NCBI GenBank assembly: GCA_021839785.1
Contig: JAKCAB010000543.1
Coordinates: 1 to 6,150 of the forward strand
Direction of reading: 5' to 3'
Origin: a bacterium
Lineage (GTDB): Bacteria > Verrucomicrobiota > Verrucomicrobiae > Limisphaerales > J093
Length of the DNA: 6,150 nt
Shown here: in pieces, positions 5,855 to 6,150 of the stretch
Numbering within the stretch: the first letter of the stretch is position 1
Layout: every line of letters begins with the position of its first letter
Notes under the pieces: generated by a model
Databases searched by the model: none
What the model saw: only the letters and a program-made list of their open reading frames with translations
Told to the model about the DNA's origin: nothing
Program-made: the position numbers and the translations under genes

Positions 5855-6150
5855 TTACATCAAACCAAGTTCCAGCCGGGCAGCTTCGCTCATCATGTGC
5901 TGGCTCCACGGCGGATCCCAGACAAGCTCGACGTTGACCTCGTCCACGTTCTCGAGCCCCAGCACCTTGTTTTGCGCGTCTTGCTGAATCACCGGACCCA
6001 TGCCGCACCCCGGCGCGGTGAGGGTCATCTTGATGTCCACCTTGTAGGTGCCGCCGCTGGCGAGCGGGCTGACCTGGCAATCGTACACGAGGCCCAGATC
6101 GACAATGTTCACCGGGATTTCCGGGTCGTAACAGGACTTCAGCGTGTTCC
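5855..6150 (-). CDS. sufT: SufT-type (MIP18/DUF59) Fe-S assembly protein, 5' end beyond window
   Basis: Auxiliary factor of Fe-S cluster assembly, thought to help maturation or transfer of clusters in the cytosol. Only the C-terminal part is in the window, about 97 residues. It contains the diagnostic DPEIPVNIVDLGLVYD, then MTLTAPGCGMGPVIQQDAQN, VNVELVWDPPW and the ending MSEAARLELGLM. The cysteine of TAPGCGMG is the conserved one of the family. The frame is open at the right edge (reading NTLKSCYDPEIP before the conserved block), so the GTG at 6110-6112 is an internal valine, not a start. The long SufT form with an extra N-terminal domain is likely, but that part is not visible. It is directly upstream of sufS with a 26-bp gap, matching the usual SUF gene clustering. 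A PaaD-like relative is the main alternative, made unlikely by the sufS neighbour. Confidence 0.88.
   Translation of the reverse strand, partial: NTLKSCYDPEIPVNIVDLGLVYDCQVSPLASGGTYKVDIKMTLTAPGCGMGPVIQQDAQNKVLGLENVDEVNVELVWDPPWSQHMMSEAARLELGLM

Noticed and set aside
4263..5987. 574-codon open frame on the plus strand
   Set aside because: It is antisense to sufS, whose full set of catalytic residues is on the minus strand. It also overlaps the end of the DUF6483-like gene and has no start signal or recognisable domain.
5829..6080. N-terminal extension of SufS to residue 504
   Set aside because: The extension overlaps the SufT-type gene in another frame, is Arg/Gly/Gln-rich, and has no counterpart in SufS proteins.

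Overview
The window is GC-rich bacterial DNA with dense, short-spaced genes. A long-form SufT-type protein next to SufS, a large secreted protein with FG-GAP/VCBS-like repeats, an IS630-type insertion sequence and a PIN-toxin module together suggest an environmental bacterium, possibly Verrucomicrobiota. That placement is inference from protein flavour only; no rRNA or tRNA is present.

Layout. Left (1-1251, minus strand): two probably co-transcribed genes. The first encodes a 202-residue secreted or membrane-anchored protein of unknown family. The second encodes an FG-GAP/VCBS-like repeat protein that runs off the left edge and carries an in-frame TGA where the neighbouring repeats have a tryptophan. 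Immediately upstream of this pair (1261-2376) sits an intact-looking IS630-family element. It has 26-bp imperfect terminal inverted repeats, flanking TA dinucleotides and a 355-residue DDE transposase, and it was inserted into a CTAG target only 9 bp before a start codon. Next (2380-2997) is a stretch without an intact gene. It contains the 3' remnant of what looks like an alpha/beta-hydrolase (esterase) gene and some weak inverted repeats.

Centre-right (2998-4402, plus strand): a VapBC-like toxin-antitoxin pair (AbrB-like antitoxin overlapping a PIN-domain toxin by ATGA), then a 228-residue protein resembling the DUF6483 family. Right (4566-6150, minus strand): sufS (cysteine desulfurase) lies 26 bp behind the 3' part of a SufT/MIP18-type gene. 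This is a small iron-sulfur cluster assembly operon whose upstream part lies beyond the window. It converges on the DUF6483-like gene, and the 163-bp gap between them holds GC-rich hairpins that may terminate both transcripts.

Functionally, the right side is housekeeping (Fe-S assembly) and the centre is accessory (toxin-antitoxin, transposon, gene debris). The left locus may be decaying: it has an IS in its 5' leader and a nonsense codon in its second gene. I see no convincing new multi-gene system. The points most worth checking are the nonsense codon, the effect of the IS on the secreted-protein genes, and the DUF6483-like protein beside the toxin-antitoxin pair.
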